From: Ancylobacter sp. TS-1
GTDB taxonomy: Bacteria; Pseudomonadota; Alphaproteobacteria; Rhizobiales; Xanthobacteraceae
NCBI RefSeq assembly: GCF_009223885.1
Contig: NZ_CP045144.1
Location: forward strand, 1,674,001-1,738,000
Length of the DNA: 64,000 nucleotides
Reading direction: 5' to 3'
A program made the position numbers and the translations under genes. The notes under the pieces were generated by a model, which had not been told where the DNA came from, made no database searches, and saw only the letters and a list, made by a program, of their open reading frames with translations. How positions within the stretch are numbered: the first letter of the stretch is position 1; the number at the start of each line of letters is the position of its first letter. Below are positions 63,871 to 64,000 of the stretch, piece after piece.

Positions 63871-64000
63871 ATGCGCGTAACCGACATCGCCCTGATCATT
63901 GCCACCGCCGGGACCTTCATCGCCGTCGAGGCGGGCAACCGCGTCGACATCGCGCCCATCGCCCGGGTCGCGCAGGCCAAGGCCGACACGATGATCACCT
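63871..64000 (+). CDS. unidentified protein, N-terminal 43 residues (runs out of window)
   Basis: An open frame from the ATG at 63871 (AAGGGAGATTCCG upstream) to the window end: MRVTDIALIIATAGTFIAVE then AGNRVDIAPIARVAQAKADT. The short hydrophobic N-terminus could be a signal or anchor. The visible part matches nothing I know. Confidence 0.6.
   Translation, partial: MRVTDIALIIATAGTFIAVEAGNRVDIAPIARVAQAKADTMIT

Overview
The window is high-GC bacterial chromosome. Gene content and order point to an alphaproteobacterium of the order Hyphomicrobiales (rhizobia and relatives): cpdR is divergent from an N-formylglutamate amidohydrolase gene and followed by hisN; phaAB is divergent from phaR; rpmF, mtgA and ispA are neighbours; and DUF4167, DUF459, DUF900, ptsP and IalB-type proteins are present. 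A Xanthobacteraceae-like lineage (Ancylobacter, Starkeya, Xanthobacter) is a guess. I see no insertion sequence, prophage, CRISPR array, plasmid gene or rRNA; this is mostly core genome with a few lineage-specific stretches.

Layout. 0-7.8 kb: a truncated AarF/UbiB kinase-like gene, a DUF6790 membrane protein, a DUF3445 haem-demethylase-like protein, a Tat-exported metallo-beta-lactamase-fold protein divergent from an AraC regulator, oligoendopeptidase F, a secreted histidine phosphatase and small proteins. 8-11.4 kb: an intact GGDEF-EAL protein, tRNA-Val(GAC), cpdR and an N-formylglutamate amidohydrolase. 11.4-13.2 kb: a protein-free 1.8 kb region with three homologous small RNA genes on the minus strand. 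13.2-17.2 kb: hisN, a lysophospholipase-like hydrolase, and an Hsp20 gene behind a possible ROSE-type RNA thermometer, flanked by two PepSY-like secreted proteins. 17.6-24 kb: gltB-gltD with strong promoter candidates. 24-28 kb: a DUF459 protein, a lytic transglycosylase and galU. 28-39 kb: clpB and ubiG (minus), then lysC, ptsP, prfA, prmC and a DUF4167 protein (plus). 39-45 kb: MOSC protein, thpR, YkvA-like protein, IalB-like protein, gloB, DUF985 cupin, DMT exporter, PepSY protein. 45-49.5 kb: polyhydroxyalkanoate genes phaB, phaA, phaR and a second EAL protein with a degenerate GGDEF. 49.6-53.6 kb: DUF900 lipoprotein, rpmF, mtgA, ispA. 53.6-63.4 kb: leuB, leuD and leuC on one strand but separated by a GMC oxidoreductase operon, a RidA protein, a zincin-cytochrome b561 group and other genes. 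The window ends inside an unidentified gene.

Functionally it combines nitrogen assimilation (gltBD), leucine, lysine/threonine and histidine biosynthesis, carbon storage (phaABR, with PTS-Ntr ptsP elsewhere on the same stretch), heat stress (clpB, hsp20), envelope maintenance (mtgA, MltB-type lytic transglycosylase) and c-di-GMP turnover. The most unusual part is the triplicated structured RNA at 11.7-12.95 kb: stem sequences differ between copies by compensatory changes while the anti-Shine-Dalgarno-like loops are invariant.
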